64,000 nucleotides of DNA from assembly GCA_900642245.1 (NCBI GenBank), contig CAAAJI010000012.1, positions 176,333 to 240,332 of the forward strand, read 5' to 3'. Positions within the stretch are counted from its first letter, which is position 1. Each line of letters starts with the position of its first letter. Position numbers and translations under genes: made by a program. The notes under the pieces are model-generated. The model did no database searches, was not told the origin of the DNA, and saw only the letters and a list, made by a program, of their open reading frames with translations. Below, in pieces: positions 10,346 to 21,494 of the stretch. This DNA comes from Fragilaria radians. Lineage: Eukaryota > Bacillariophyta > Fragilariophyceae > Fragilariales > Fragilariaceae.

Positions 10346-11731
10346 CTAATACCTCATCTTTGTTTCTGCAATACATTGCTTACGCCAACTGACCATATCG
10401 ATTGGGTGGGTTTCGTCAGAGGCTTCCGGATCTGCTTTCCAAATCTTGACGGTTTTATCTGCTTCACATGTCACCAGTCGGGTACCCGTCAAATCAAAAG
10501 CAGTAGCGAATATTCCATTTTCTGCCTCCAGTGAACCAGGCTGCGCAGTCGTCGACGTTGATTGAAAGCAATACCCTGTTTCATAGTCGCGAAACTGTAG
10601 GGATCCATTATCGCCTCCGCTGACAAGAACACCATCATCATTCACGGCGAGCGCATTCACAACTGCATTATGGCCACGGAAGCTCTTAAGAAATCGCCCA
10701 TCCTTACCCTGCCACTTCTTCAAACAATCTGGAGCACCACTTAGGAAGGTATATTCAAAGGATGGCTGCGTAAGAGCGCGGACTGACTTCATATGATGCG
10801 TCAGTGTGGTAAAGCATTTCCCAGCGGCCAAGTCCCACATACGAATCGTGGTATCATGTGAGCCCGTAATGATTTGAGGATCCGTGGATTTTGTCAAGAT
10901 TGATGCTATGGTATGATCATGGCCAGACAAGACATGGATTTGATTTTTACTTCTCATATCCCAAACACGTGCAACAGCATCACGACCACCTGTGACCAAA
11001 ACATCTAGTGTGGGGTGCAACGATAGTGCGAATATGCCTGATAAATGTCCATGATAATGACGAATGACTTGATTGGTCTCAAGGTCCCAACACTTCACTT
11101 GCTTATCTTCACCCGCAGAAAAGAGATAGGGATGTCTATCGGAAAATGCTAATCCCCGTACCGGAGATATGTGACCAGTCAATGTGAGTTTAAGAGCATC
11201 AGATGCGCCGACACTAGCCTTGGCAAGATCCCAAATCTTGATGACTCGGTCTCCGCCTCCCGTAGCAAACATTTCGTTGGTAGGATCAAATGCCACACTA
11301 CGAACCCATCCCAGATGAGATGACAGAACCGTGGAAAGTTTCCATGGTGCATGCCATTTAGGAGTAGGAATCGATGTTTCCTGTCTAGCCTTGACTAGAA
11401 TTCCCTGTGGCTTGTTTTCTTCGGCTTCTTTCGCTTCTTGGTACTTTGCAAGAACGCTTAGTGTCGACTGAATCTTAGAAGAAGAAACTTCAGACTTCTT
11501 AGAATTATCAGCCAAGGTTGAAACAACGAGAGACGACTCTTCCTTGGCATCTACGATCCCAGGGGATGTCTGATAATTATATTGAGTCCGAAGTCGGCGT
11601 GCCATCGCCACTTCTCGGATATTTTGATCTACTGGCGGCAGAAAGGCATCTTGAGGTGATCGATCAAAAAGTCCACGAGATCTTTTGAGTGAGTAACGAG
11701 CTGAGTCTGGGGCTAGGCTAGATAGTGGCAT
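10346..11731 (-). CDS. PRL1: PRL1/PLRG1, WD40 subunit of the Prp19 (NineTeen) complex
   Basis: 461 residues. The N-terminal 120 residues are low-complexity and charged. The family signature 'WHAPWKL' (about 126-132) then leads into seven WD40 repeats. Repeat ends such as 'GGGDRVIKIWDL', 'AGEDKQVKCWDLE', 'GGRDAVARVWDM', 'GSHDTTIRMWDL' and 'CEADKTVKIWKAD' are clear. PLRG1/Prp46 is a stable part of the Prp19-associated complex that activates the spliceosome after U4 release. The order 'HLGWVRSVAFDPTNEMFATG' is highly typical. The gene is on the minus strand, convergent with CDC123 and divergent from the patatin gene (about 315 bp between starts). Its length is shorter than human PLRG1 because the N-terminal arm is shorter. 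No intron needed. Confidence 0.93.
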   Translation of the reverse strand: MPLSSLAPDSARYSLKRSRGLFDRSPQDAFLPPVDQNIREVAMARRLRTQYNYQTSPGIVDAKEESSLVVSTLADNSKKSEVSSSKIQSTLSVLAKYQEAKEAEENKPQGILVKARQETSIPTPKWHAPWKLSTVLSSHLGWVRSVAFDPTNEMFATGGGDRVIKIWDLAKASVGASDALKLTLTGHISPVRGLAFSDRHPYLFSAGEDKQVKCWDLETNQVIRHYHGHLSGIFALSLHPTLDVLVTGGRDAVARVWDMRSKNQIHVLSGHDHTIASILTKSTDPQIITGSHDTTIRMWDLAAGKCFTTLTHHMKSVRALTQPSFEYTFLSGAPDCLKKWQGKDGRFLKSFRGHNAVVNALAVNDDGVLVSGGDNGSLQFRDYETGYCFQSTSTTAQPGSLEAENGIFATAFDLTGTRLVTCEADKTVKIWKADPEASDETHPIDMVSWRKQCIAETKMRY

Positions 11732-12046
11732 ACTTTAATTCTTCCTAGAATCATCGATGTTGACCACATATCATAATTGCGAATAATTAACTCGATCTCT
11801 AACAATCCCGTCGTTTACCTGGTTTTATCACGGAGAGAATTCCACAAAGAACACGAGTTCGACATAATCAATTGGTGTTGAACAAGAAGCAGGAAACAGC
11901 TTGATTCTACGTCATCGTGACGACATGGAGACAAACCCAATATATCATATTTGCGAACCCAAAACGCGAAAAACGGAGGATAGCCATGAAATGGAATGAC
12001 TCTCACTTTTCCTTCCTCAAGTTAAACGTAATGCAGGGGTACCAAG

Positions 12047-13069
12047 ATGTTATCAAAGCTTGAGTTACAATCCAATCTGAAACCTGTAATCATCAACAAG
12101 ATATTGCGTCGTATCATCCAGATCTTGATCTTTTTTCTTCAATGTACTTTCGTTTTTCTTGTCATATGCGCAATCGTACTGCTATTGGCAACCCGATCTC
12201 CATTGCATCTCATATATAACCGTATTGATCCAGCAGGTCCTGGAAGTGTTTACGTACAAGGTAAGTTGATACAGTAAATGTTTTTCGCTACCAAAATACG
12301 ATGTGAACTTACTATATGGCATTGAAACGAAACAAAGGAGGTGGGTTTGCCGGATTTTGGTTTCAGTTGGGTCTTCTACAGGCAATGCCAAGTCTCGACA
12401 AATTCGATTTTTACTGCTACTCCTCCGGTTGTCTCAGTAAGTCGCATATATTTCAGAAATGTAATTCAAGAAGACAATCTCACAACCTCTCCTAAGGCCT
12501 ATTGGTTACCTTTTTAGACATTAACCTTGAAGAAGCATTTCGATCTGCCTATCATGCTCAAACTTTATGGAGAGCTGGGGAAATATCTCTCTATCAGATC
12601 GTTGAATACTTCTTGGATGAAGTTCTTAGGGAGGTAGCTGAAGTTGAACCGATGTTCTTAAAGCAAATGAATATCCTAATCACAACGTCAGAAGAGGGTT
12701 CCATTGCACTTCAAGCGTCTACCGTTTACGACCTTAAAAATCTGTTGCTCAAAACAGTTTATATGTAAGTAATACAACAACTTGACTTTTTCGACGAAAT
12801 TTCTTATCGACACAAACAAAAACCTACACACATACAGCCCCTACATAACTGGACCAACTATCTTTCCGCCCAACGGTACGATGTATGCTGACGGCGGATT
12901 TTCTATAATGCTTCATCCTGAGTGTGAATACACTATCACTGTCCCAACAAATCTACAAACGTTGATACACCTTTTCAACCCAAGCTTTGGCTTGAAGCAA
13001 GCCGAACATTTTTGGAATCTAGGGCAGGGATCAGATCACCCATTACTTGTTTTAAATAACACGTTTTAA
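12047..13069 (+). CDS. membrane-anchored patatin-like phospholipase, four exons
   Basis: I read four exons: 12047-12260, 12338-12436, 12497-12764 and 12838-13069, with GT-AG introns of 77, 60 and 73 bp. Phases match at every junction, and the sum is 270 residues with no internal stop. A transmembrane helix lies near residues 24-50. The patatin core has the oxyanion loop 'GGGFAGFW' (residues 72-79), the nucleophile region 'FYCYSSGCLS' (Ser in an S-S-G context; the first Gly of GxSxG is replaced by Cys), and the Asp-Gly partner 'YADGGFS' in exon 4. Patatins form a Ser-Asp dyad and hydrolyse acyl chains of membrane or storage lipids. The protein is short for the family. It is convergent with the surface-protein gene (73 bp between them). 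Substrate cannot be inferred. Confidence 0.8.
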
Positions 13070-13142
13070 GATAGATGATAATTGGTTAGGCCATTACTTT
13101 CTTGACTTTCCAAAGAAAGATATAATAACGATATTGCGCATT

Positions 13143-16100
13143 TCAGTTTCTTCGTCTTGAGTTATCGTAAGAGTACGATTCACTTCCAAGATATGAAGAA
13201 TAGGATGAATCCAAGTATGAGTCAGAACCATTAACTTTGTCTTGCTCCTCTTTTTGCCGTTGGCGATTCGAAAAAGTTTGCTGTGTGGATGTTTGATGAC
13301 CTTTATTTGTTGCATTCTCAAGATCAGGTTCGCCAAAACCTTGATTTGAACCTGCTTCCCCGATTTCGTCATTATTACGCTCCTTCCCTGTTGCTCGATT
13401 TTTTTGACGATTTCTCCATGTCAATAACATGATCAAAAGACATAGCAGACCAAGCGATCCAACCACAATTCCTGCAAGTTTTGAAGCTGTCATATTGTTT
13501 GTGCCCCCATTACTCCCTTTATCTTTAGAGTTGTCAGAAGGTCTGGTAGAAGCACCTTCAGAAAGGTTCGTCCCATTTTGAGTGGTTACGTTCGTTCCAT
13601 TATTGTCAGTAAGGTTCGTTCCACCAATTGAAGTACCTTCCGAAGACTGTCCTTCTTCGGAATTCATACTGTCGTCTCCGTCTAAGTATGTGTCTTGTGA
13701 GGGTATTTCAGATGGCAGATCAGAGCCGGAGGGTGAAAGAGATGGTATGGAGGATGGCAACAGAGATGGAATGACAGAAGCTAAAGTAGATGGAGTATCA
13801 GAAGCGTTTGTTGATAGAATGATCGAAGGCATTCGAGAGGCTGAGCATGATGGACAAAGGGATGGAAGGTCTGATGAAAACGAAGAGGGGATGAATGAGT
13901 TCATGGAAGCGGAGTTTGACCCAGGTTCAGAAGGAAGAGACGAAGGCATATCTGAAGGCCAAGAAGACCCAGAAGGGATGATTGAATTCATGGAAGCAGA
14001 GTTTGACCCAAGTAAAGAAGGAAGCAAAGAGGGGGAATCTGAAGGCCAAGATGATCCTGATGGGATCATTGATTTCATGGAAGCGGAACTTGACCCGTGT
14101 AAAGAAGGAAGAAACGAAGGGGAACCTGAAGGCCAAGATGATCCTGACGGGGCCTGATCTCTCATTGCCAGACTTTTAGCTGGTTCGAAATCAGAAATGA
14201 CAAATAAAGGACTTTCTGAATCTATGCTTTCGAGTATATGCTGAAAGTATCCGTCACTTATACCTCGTTCGATGAAAGAAGAAAGTTGAGACTTAGCGTC
14301 ATTTATGAGAGTCTTGTTATTGACGCTTACGGTAAACGAGGCTAGTATAACATAACAGTCATCAGAGTAGAAGACATCCTCACAAGAGGTTTGTTCGACA
14401 TCGTCAATTCTGGAATTTCCCGGATGGTATGAAAAGAATGACTTTCCAACGACTTGATCAACCAGACTTTCAAACGCGATTTTCAGTGTCTCATGCATAC
14501 TACCCCCAGGCTGAAAAAAAGAATATGAAAATGATCGCCTCGACGCCAGAGTGAACGTATTAGAAATCATGACTTCGTTGGAACGTGATCTTTGAAAATC
14601 CTTTTCCCCATTTGCCTTAAGCGAAAGGTCAGAGTTTAATGCAAATTCGCTTGGCTTTCGGGAGATAAGAGATTGCATATTTTCCAAGTAATATTGCTGA
14701 ATTTGTGCCGCAGTTAACGAAGTATTAATTGGCAATGATTTGAAAGAAGTAACAATAGTAAAACATTTTCTTTCTCCCTTGTCGTTCCCTGAACTAGATA
14801 GGAAGATATGCGCGGCTGAATTGTCACTCTCTCGAGTTTGAAAATAGGAAGGATCCGCTAAGTGCTGGTCACGATCGAAAATATTGTGAAGCCTAGTGAC
14901 ATTTCCACTAGCTGTCATTCTATTTTCTAAGGTCTCAAGTGATAACTCTTTGTTTAACGTTGGAAGGCTTTTTGTCTCAGGCAAACTATGCATGATACTT
15001 GAAATATCTCTCTCAACTGAATCTAGTCCTTTGCTGATCTTTGCTACACTTTCGATTCTCATATCACTTTCTTGAAAAGGAAATTCACGCTGTGGTTTGG
15101 CGGGAACATTGACAAATCCCCTTTTTAGGTTTCGAAAACCTCGAACTAATGATTTTTCATTTGCTTTCTCCTTTGTTTTGATATTGTTGCCTGTATTTGA
15201 AGTCATGACTGAGTTGATTATCAGGCCACTTGATTTCTGTTGAATCCCAACAACAGGACAATGCACTTCAGACTGTTGTGCAATTTTCACACTTTCTTCC
15301 AGGAGAAACGCAGAAAAGTCAAAATAATCGCTTATATTAAGTACAAAATGCATCAATCCCGTACTGATTTCGTCAATAGATACACTGGAGCTCGAAGAAA
15401 TTGAGAATTCCAGATGAACGTCAACTGGATGAATGGTTAACTTCCTCCTCTGTACAATATCCAAAAGATGTGGCGGATTTTGATTGTATATTGATTCAAG
15501 CAGCGCACCTCGAAGAATTAAGGAATCAGTCAGACCTTTTAGATATGTCACTGCCCTTTTGGCATCGATTGTGCTACTGGCGTAAACGACATAAAAATCT
15601 GCTTTCACGTCAATGCATTCATTATCACCTTTTGTAGAAGAGCAAATATATACATTCACATCTGATAATGAGTAATTGCAAAGTTTGAGACTTTGGTATC
15701 GACCAAAAACTTCTGCGTCATTCACATCATTCACAAGATTTTCAATCATTGCACCAAATCCAATATTTATGTTCCTTAAAAGCGACAACGAATCACTTGC
15801 ATTTGTAGATAATACGAAAGACGTTGACACGGATACAACTTGTGAGGTGGGAATTTCTCGCCCTGAAATCTTTTCATTTGTCTTGATAACTAATGGGAAA
15901 GTAGAGTTCATGGAAAGTACAATATCTTGAAATATGCCATCGGCTATGGATGATTCTGTTAAGCTGCTTAGTCGTCTTTGAATGTCCAACTCATTCACTC
16001 TAATGCTATCAATAGAAACCGTGTAACTGGCTAAAATGCTACAACATATTGAATATGCACTTCCGTGACAATTAAATTCCGTGTTTTGGAAGAGGTCTGC

Positions 16101-17681
16101 ACTGTTCGAAACATAATGCAAACCGACAATATTGCTGTTTTCAACAACCTTTAAATTTAGGGCATCATATGCGTTTCGAATAATCTTTGCCACGTCACTA
16201 TCCATACCTAAAGCGTTAAAGCCTTGCAGGACTTCGATGACAAAAGTATTAAGGATTTGAACGTCATCGAGTCCAGCAACTAACTGCGAATTTATCATCA
16301 GGGGCGAATCAGGATAAATTGAGTTTAGTGTGTTTTGAAAAACTCCCATGTCAATAGATTCTTCTGTCATGCTTGCTAAAGTTCCAAATGTCTTTTCCAC
16401 GCGAGAATTATAATTTGTGAAATTCACAATGTAACTTGCATGCACAATTTGACAAGACGAGTCACTTGGTGCTTTAGTTACACAAGATGTATCAACAACA
16501 TCCAATATTCTAGTCTCAAGCAGCTTTATGTTATCATCATTTCTGTATATCAATGCAACTAGGGAGTCAAACGACTTTTGGACCTGTTCATAAACACTGC
16601 AATTCCCACAAAAATTAGTAGCCGTCAGCCCATTAGCATTACTCAATCCGAATATACTCGGTACAAATCGCGGATAGAAAGAGTTGTTCGATAAAGTTTC
16701 AGTCGAAATTAGCCTTTTCATCTTCATCTTAGTGTTGAGAATAATAGGAGGCTGTACATTTTCTGCCAAAGCTATTGCCATTCTTGATGCCTTTTGTTTT
16801 GTTTGTAGTTTCTCTCTTGTCGCCTTTGTAGCCTCGCGGAGAGAGAGTTGAGTAAAATTTTCTACGTGAAATGGTGTTTGCTTAGGATTGGAGACAATTG
16901 ATATCGCTTCTTGCAAAAAACCTGCATTGATTACTTCCTGCAAAGCCTTTTCGTATCTTCGCTGTATGAAGCTTGAGGTTTCAATACTGCTGATTGAACT
17001 AAGTATCACTTCTGCAAAAACTGCCTGACAGTGCCAATCCCCCATATCGATCGTATCTTTCGGACATTCAATACTGAAGATTTCGCTCAATGATATGCTG
17101 ATCCCTTGGAATGCAATCGATGTGTCATCGATTATGTCAATAGCTTTTATTGTCGTAAGGTCAAGAGCTGAAATGAGATCATCGTGAGAGTCAAATCCCT
17201 CAACTAAATCAGCAGCTAGGATCCCCTGTTCGCTAACGACAAATTTGCAGGAAATCTTAAAGGTTGATGATTTACGTTTCCGATGGCTGAAAACACTTTT
17301 TCTTTGATTCAAAAGTCTTGATATTGATTTACAAATCTCTTCAGGATCACTGGAAATATCAACAGCCCCATTACGACAGTCAGAAACGTTTATTCTAGAG
17401 CAGCTGTGGGTAAAATTTAGGAATAGTTTCTTTAAATCGAAAGGTAGGTCCTGAAATGATTCCAAGGAAGTAGCGTTGGATGGTATTACAAAAAGTGAGC
17501 GTATCATCTGAAAATACTCGCTTCGACTTAGACCGACATGACGGTTGTTATTAGCATTATGGAAATATTCGGTACAACTCTTGTGTGCAAATACAGTCCG
17601 AGAAATAAGGCACAGCTGAATAATCAAGTTAGCAAGGAGGGAGAATTGGTGGAATCTATCAACGTTTCGACTTGGTAGCAT
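13143..17681 (-). CDS. large type I surface protein with repeated Cys-bearing modules and Ser/Pro stalk
   Basis: 1512 residues; the first ATG is at 17681 and is followed by a signal peptide ending near 'CLISRTVFA'. The ectodomain has several related modules of roughly 150 residues. The best marked carry '..CQIVHASYIVNF', '..CCSILASYTVSID', '..DFYVVYASSTID' and '..CYVILASFTVSVN', each followed by a helical block ending 'GVFQNTL', 'GIFQDIV', 'GALLESI' or 'GYFQHIL' and then a short 'SPL(M/F)' strand. N-glycosylation sequons are frequent. A Ser/Pro/Thr stalk with three 29-residue repeats follows, then an Asn/Thr-Gly linker, one transmembrane helix ('LAGIVVGSLGLLCLLIMLL') and a cytoplasmic tail of about 90 residues rich in Gln, Ser and Tyr. 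I do not recognise the module family. The architecture fits a wall-linked or adhesion receptor; that is inference. Confidence 0.75.
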   Translation of the reverse strand: MLPSRNVDRFHQFSLLANLIIQLCLISRTVFAHKSCTEYFHNANNNRHVGLSRSEYFQMIRSLFVIPSNATSLESFQDLPFDLKKLFLNFTHSCSRINVSDCRNGAVDISSDPEEICKSISRLLNQRKSVFSHRKRKSSTFKISCKFVVSEQGILAADLVEGFDSHDDLISALDLTTIKAIDIIDDTSIAFQGISISLSEIFSIECPKDTIDMGDWHCQAVFAEVILSSISSIETSSFIQRRYEKALQEVINAGFLQEAISIVSNPKQTPFHVENFTQLSLREATKATREKLQTKQKASRMAIALAENVQPPIILNTKMKMKRLISTETLSNNSFYPRFVPSIFGLSNANGLTATNFCGNCSVYEQVQKSFDSLVALIYRNDDNIKLLETRILDVVDTSCVTKAPSDSSCQIVHASYIVNFTNYNSRVEKTFGTLASMTEESIDMGVFQNTLNSIYPDSPLMINSQLVAGLDDVQILNTFVIEVLQGFNALGMDSDVAKIIRNAYDALNLKVVENSNIVGLHYVSNSADLFQNTEFNCHGSAYSICCSILASYTVSIDSIRVNELDIQRRLSSLTESSIADGIFQDIVLSMNSTFPLVIKTNEKISGREIPTSQVVSVSTSFVLSTNASDSLSLLRNINIGFGAMIENLVNDVNDAEVFGRYQSLKLCNYSLSDVNVYICSSTKGDNECIDVKADFYVVYASSTIDAKRAVTYLKGLTDSLILRGALLESIYNQNPPHLLDIVQRRKLTIHPVDVHLEFSISSSSSVSIDEISTGLMHFVLNISDYFDFSAFLLEESVKIAQQSEVHCPVVGIQQKSSGLIINSVMTSNTGNNIKTKEKANEKSLVRGFRNLKRGFVNVPAKPQREFPFQESDMRIESVAKISKGLDSVERDISSIMHSLPETKSLPTLNKELSLETLENRMTASGNVTRLHNIFDRDQHLADPSYFQTRESDNSAAHIFLSSSGNDKGERKCFTIVTSFKSLPINTSLTAAQIQQYYLENMQSLISRKPSEFALNSDLSLKANGEKDFQRSRSNEVMISNTFTLASRRSFSYSFFQPGGSMHETLKIAFESLVDQVVGKSFFSYHPGNSRIDDVEQTSCEDVFYSDDCYVILASFTVSVNNKTLINDAKSQLSSFIERGISDGYFQHILESIDSESPLFVISDFEPAKSLAMRDQAPSGSSWPSGSPSFLPSLHGSSSASMKSMIPSGSSWPSDSPSLLPSLLGSNSASMNSIIPSGSSWPSDMPSSLPSEPGSNSASMNSFIPSSFSSDLPSLCPSCSASRMPSIILSTNASDTPSTLASVIPSLLPSSIPSLSPSGSDLPSEIPSQDTYLDGDDSMNSEEGQSSEGTSIGGTNLTDNNGTNVTTQNGTNLSEGASTRPSDNSKDKGSNGGTNNMTASKLAGIVVGSLGLLCLLIMLLTWRNRQKNRATGKERNNDEIGEAGSNQGFGEPDLENATNKGHQTSTQQTFSNRQRQKEEQDKVNGSDSYLDSSYSSYLGSESYSYDNSRRRN
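13889..14152 (-). repeat. three tandem 87-bp coding repeats (Ser/Pro stalk)
   Basis: In-frame minisatellite inside the surface-protein gene. Each unit encodes 29 residues beginning 'PSGSSWPSD(S/M)PS' and ending 'GSNSASMNS'. Copies differ at a few positions, and the array keeps frame. On the plus strand it creates a 191-codon antisense open frame (13582-14157), which I regard as a shadow. Confidence 0.85.
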
Positions 17682-20600
17682 ATCGCTCGGCTCCTTCAAT
17701 ACAATATATTTCAAAACTCTCAAGAAAGAAAGTAATTGTCCTCAAGGTAACGAAGAGGTTGGGAATTGAGTGATGTACAGAGGAATATATAACTCCCTCA
17801 CTCTTTGAATTGACTACCTTTTGCGTTGTTTTGTCGAATGCCAAAAATCACACTATTTTGGGAAAATCGAATACCTCTAATTAAATTGAAAATGACCATC
17901 CAATAACCGATTTACCAAAATTTCAGGGTTAAATGGGTAAATCATTACTGGTAAAGCAAAGGCAAGGCAAAATTACAAATACACATGACGCAATTGGAAG
18001 TAAGCGACACAAGTTGCATTTATATTCATTGCGATCAAAATTAAGTCTTGTAGAAAGGAAAAAAAAATTTCCGGAATGCATACAGTACAGCCAAAATAGT
18101 ATCCCCTTTACCTTTCACGGCAAATGAAGACAGTACCATCGACCAAGTAGGCAGGGTGATAAAAATTATAAGAGTTGTGTTTCATTTAATTACAACTAGT
18201 TCAAGGTGACATTGACGATCGGATGGAATCGCTCGTAATTATCTGTTGATATTACTTCACTTGGACTTTCATACCTTGATATCAGATAATCCTTTTTAGG
18301 TGATGTCTTTCAATGAAAGTATGGATGACAACTTTGTTGATTGCTTAGCTTTTTGAAGTGTGCATCTGATTGAGCCATAAAGATGCAAAAAGTCACTTGA
18401 TTCAAAATCATCACTAACAAAAGAACGATACTTTTCTTAGATAAGGTACTAAGCGTTGAACCTAAAATAGAATCTTGAGCTGAAACTTCTTTAATTTGTT
18501 GAGAATGCTTTTCGCTTGTTCTCCTAAAGTTGTCATAGCATGTCTAGTATATAAAAAACAATTAGTGGTAATGTGACGAGGTGTGTGATGCCTTCAAACA
18601 AAAGGATCTCGAAATCCTCTACTTTTTAATTAGGTGTCATTAAAAAGTCTTTGAAGTATGCTATTTGAAGGCTTAGCGTAGTGTTATCTTTGTATTGAAT
18701 TTTCCAGGAAAGAAGGAAGAAAGGATGACTTGCATATGAACAAGCAAGCGAGAAAATAGATGAAGAAACGAGATCAATAAAGATCTATGACGCAAATGAA
18801 CTGACACGCGGAGTATTGATACTTTCAATTGATGTGAAGACTAGCTTTGGTGATGTGGTGATTAGAATTCCAGTAAGGTACAAGAACTCATCAATAAATC
18901 GACTGATAGTTGTGATGTTGCTATCAACATAGTAAGCAAAGGCAATCTGCTAAAAGTGGATGACCTGTGTTAAGAATGGAAGCCGCCCCAATGGGCGTGA
19001 CTGTCGATTCAATCTACGTTAGACAGTGAGAACACATCAAGCTAGAAGCAGGCTCTATTTGTATCTCAGTTTAAGGGAAATGGCAGAGCTATGAATAAAA
19101 CGCTATGTATTGCTAGGCAAAGAGGTACCAGAGAGTAACAATGCATCGGAAGTTAAAAGGCCAGAAACGTGTCAATATGACAAAGTATGGAAGTCAAATA
19201 CGTTGCAAGGTGAGAAGTAGTCTTTTGTAAGCTTATCATCTGATAAAACAAGTGAAATCTAGTCTAGCAAATTAGATAATTGAATGAATAAGTATCATGC
19301 TAGCACATTTTCATAGCACGTCTGTCATTCGTCTCCGTGCTTACTTTGTTCAGCACAAGGCGCTTGACATAATTTGCTTTCAAGCACTTTTTATTTCTAA
19401 ACTAAGATTTCCTATTACATTGCTTAGAATAGACAAACTTTCAATTTGGATAGTATTTGCCCATATATCCCAAGTAGTCATTCCAACGAACATAATCCAT
19501 AGGATAGCATTGTCATCAAAAAGCATGACATATCATAAAGTCAGGATGAAATACTCGGCCAAACCCGCATTCCACCAATCTTTTAAATTCTTTTAACCTC
19601 CTTTGATACTTATGATCTTTGATCTGTGAGTTCCGCGCCATTTTAATTATTTCACTTCAGCTGGTTGGACACAGGCACTCTAAATGTCGGCAGAGTCCAA
19701 GACAAATCGAATTTTCCCTCTCGATTTCACCGCTTGACTTCCTCATACTTTTGTGGTGTTCCAAGCCCACTGGATGCCAAACTTCTTGCTCCTTTATGCC
19801 TTCTTAACAAAATACTTTCGTCAATAGCATGGCACTTTTTAATTACTCAATCAATTTGATAATTCTCAACGTCAGGTGGTCTTTACACTTCAAGAATAAA
19901 TTCCGGATTCAATCTTTCAAGCCTTCAGCTTCATTCTTCTATTCAATCATCTACATGCAAACGGATATTCCTTGTTTCCAATTTTTTGTGCCCAATAAAA
20001 TCATCTGTGTTGTTTACTTACCTGTCAAAATGCTCTTAGCAATCCTTGTATTTTTCAATACTAAGTCAGCACTATCTTCGTCATCAACTTTATGTTTGGC
20101 CTTTCGATAAATATAGTTTTCAAGTTGATTGTCGCGTCAGACTTAGGGTTTTTCAAAAAATCTTTGAATCCTGAGTGTTTAATCTTAACTAAAGGATTTC
20201 ACTCTATAGCCATTCTTCCTTGTTTCCTGAAAAATAAATTGAAAAGTGATTTTTTAACCCAAAAATGAAATCAAATAAAACAGAATAGTGATCAAACAAA
20301 CAACAACTGGCTGAATTTCTTGAAACATTTTGTTTAAACTTGCTTACATGCCTGTCCGCACTAAATTGTGGTGTATTACATTCATTTTGTTAGTTAAACT
20401 TCAACAATTTTTATCAGCCAGTTCTCATTATAGTTATTGTCATATTTGCCTTTCTTTCAAACCTTTAGCTTGAGTTAAAAGGATTTAGGTAAGGGATAGT
20501 ATTCTTACTGCTACACAACAACTTGGAATATTAAATTGCAAAATGATACTCATTTCATGAATCCCAATCAAAGACGTCTGTTCATTAATCTATTTTAGAT

Positions 20601-21494
20601 CCTACTACTAAAAAAGTTTCACATCCGATTTGGCCCTTGTGGGGTTTGTTAGAAAATTATGCTCGAGAAAGTAATTGAGAACGAGTACAGCGTTAACAGA
20701 GTGAGCGACTAAAATCCCTAGGGATATAGCTAATCATCGTAGTCCATAGTGGATAGATCTAATTGCAATATTAATCTGCAACTAAATGAAATTCCTTCAA
20801 AACATTGAAAATTAATAACAATATTCCTATAAATTGAGGGAAAAGATCTTTCAAGCTTCTTAATCTCAAGTCCAATTATAACTGTTTTAAAAGGCATTGA
20901 TCATATGGATCAATAATATGGTCGAATGTTTGGGATGATTCTTATTGCTTTAAACCATAGTTTTAATAGGCATAAATGAAATAACTATCTCTACACCTTC
21001 CTAATGTGAATGCTAAATCAATGGTATAATTTACTTTAAAGTTCTGTGACATTGAATGCAATTGTAGATACAAATGACATGTTATGACAAGTCGTAAAAC
21101 TTAAATATTGTGTCATGCATCAGATTGCATAACCTGCAAATTCTAGGTTCGCAAATAGCAATCATAAAAATCCATGTCATAATTATTTCTGGAAATTTAC
21201 AACCAGAAATTCAAAGATACATTCTCTTTTGTAAAATAGTTAACTCTCTGGAGCAAAGCAAGCACCAACTACTAGTTAGGAGACTAGGAAAGTAACAATC
21301 TTACCGCATACACTTCTCCTCCATTTGCTTTATATGGTGCAATTTTTTGGAAAGGATACATTCTGTTAACAGACACAAAATATCAAGGTATAAAAGTATC
21401 GTGCTACTACTTATCATTGCCCGCCATTCAATATTTATTTATTGCAATGATCTCTCTGTTGTTTAATGTTGTGCTGATGAATGAACAGTTACGT
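17682..21494. other. 3.8-kb gene desert
   Basis: AT-rich DNA with only short open frames that change frame repeatedly. The stretch 19297-20110 has three successive plus-strand open frames, in different frames, without a domain. Its minus strand also shows no coherent coding signal. A compound inverted repeat lies at 18590-18672 (listed separately). Possibly eroded mobile DNA; I cannot name a family. Confidence 0.45.
18590..18672. repeat. compound inverted repeat with two internal hairpins
   Basis: An outer 9-bp stem (GCCTTCAAA at 18590-18598 with TTTGAAGGC at 18664-18672) encloses two hairpins: AGGAT/ATCCT (18603-18607 with 18614-18618) and a perfect 10-bp stem ACTTTTTAAT/ATTAAAAAGT (18621-18630 with 18639-18648, 8-base loop). 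The whole could fold as a three-way junction. It could be a structured RNA, a palindromic mobile element or chance in AT-rich DNA. Confidence 0.45.

Noticed and set aside
13582..14157. 191-codon plus-strand open frame with repeated Glu/Gly/Asp units
   Set aside because: It is antisense to the Ser/Pro repeat of the surface protein; the repeat keeps the opposite frame open, and the other strand has signal peptide, membrane helix and conserved modules.
19297..20110. Run of three adjacent open frames suggestive of a broken gene
   Set aside because: They change frame, contain no motif, and the minus strand is no better; I could not tie them to a mobile-element family.
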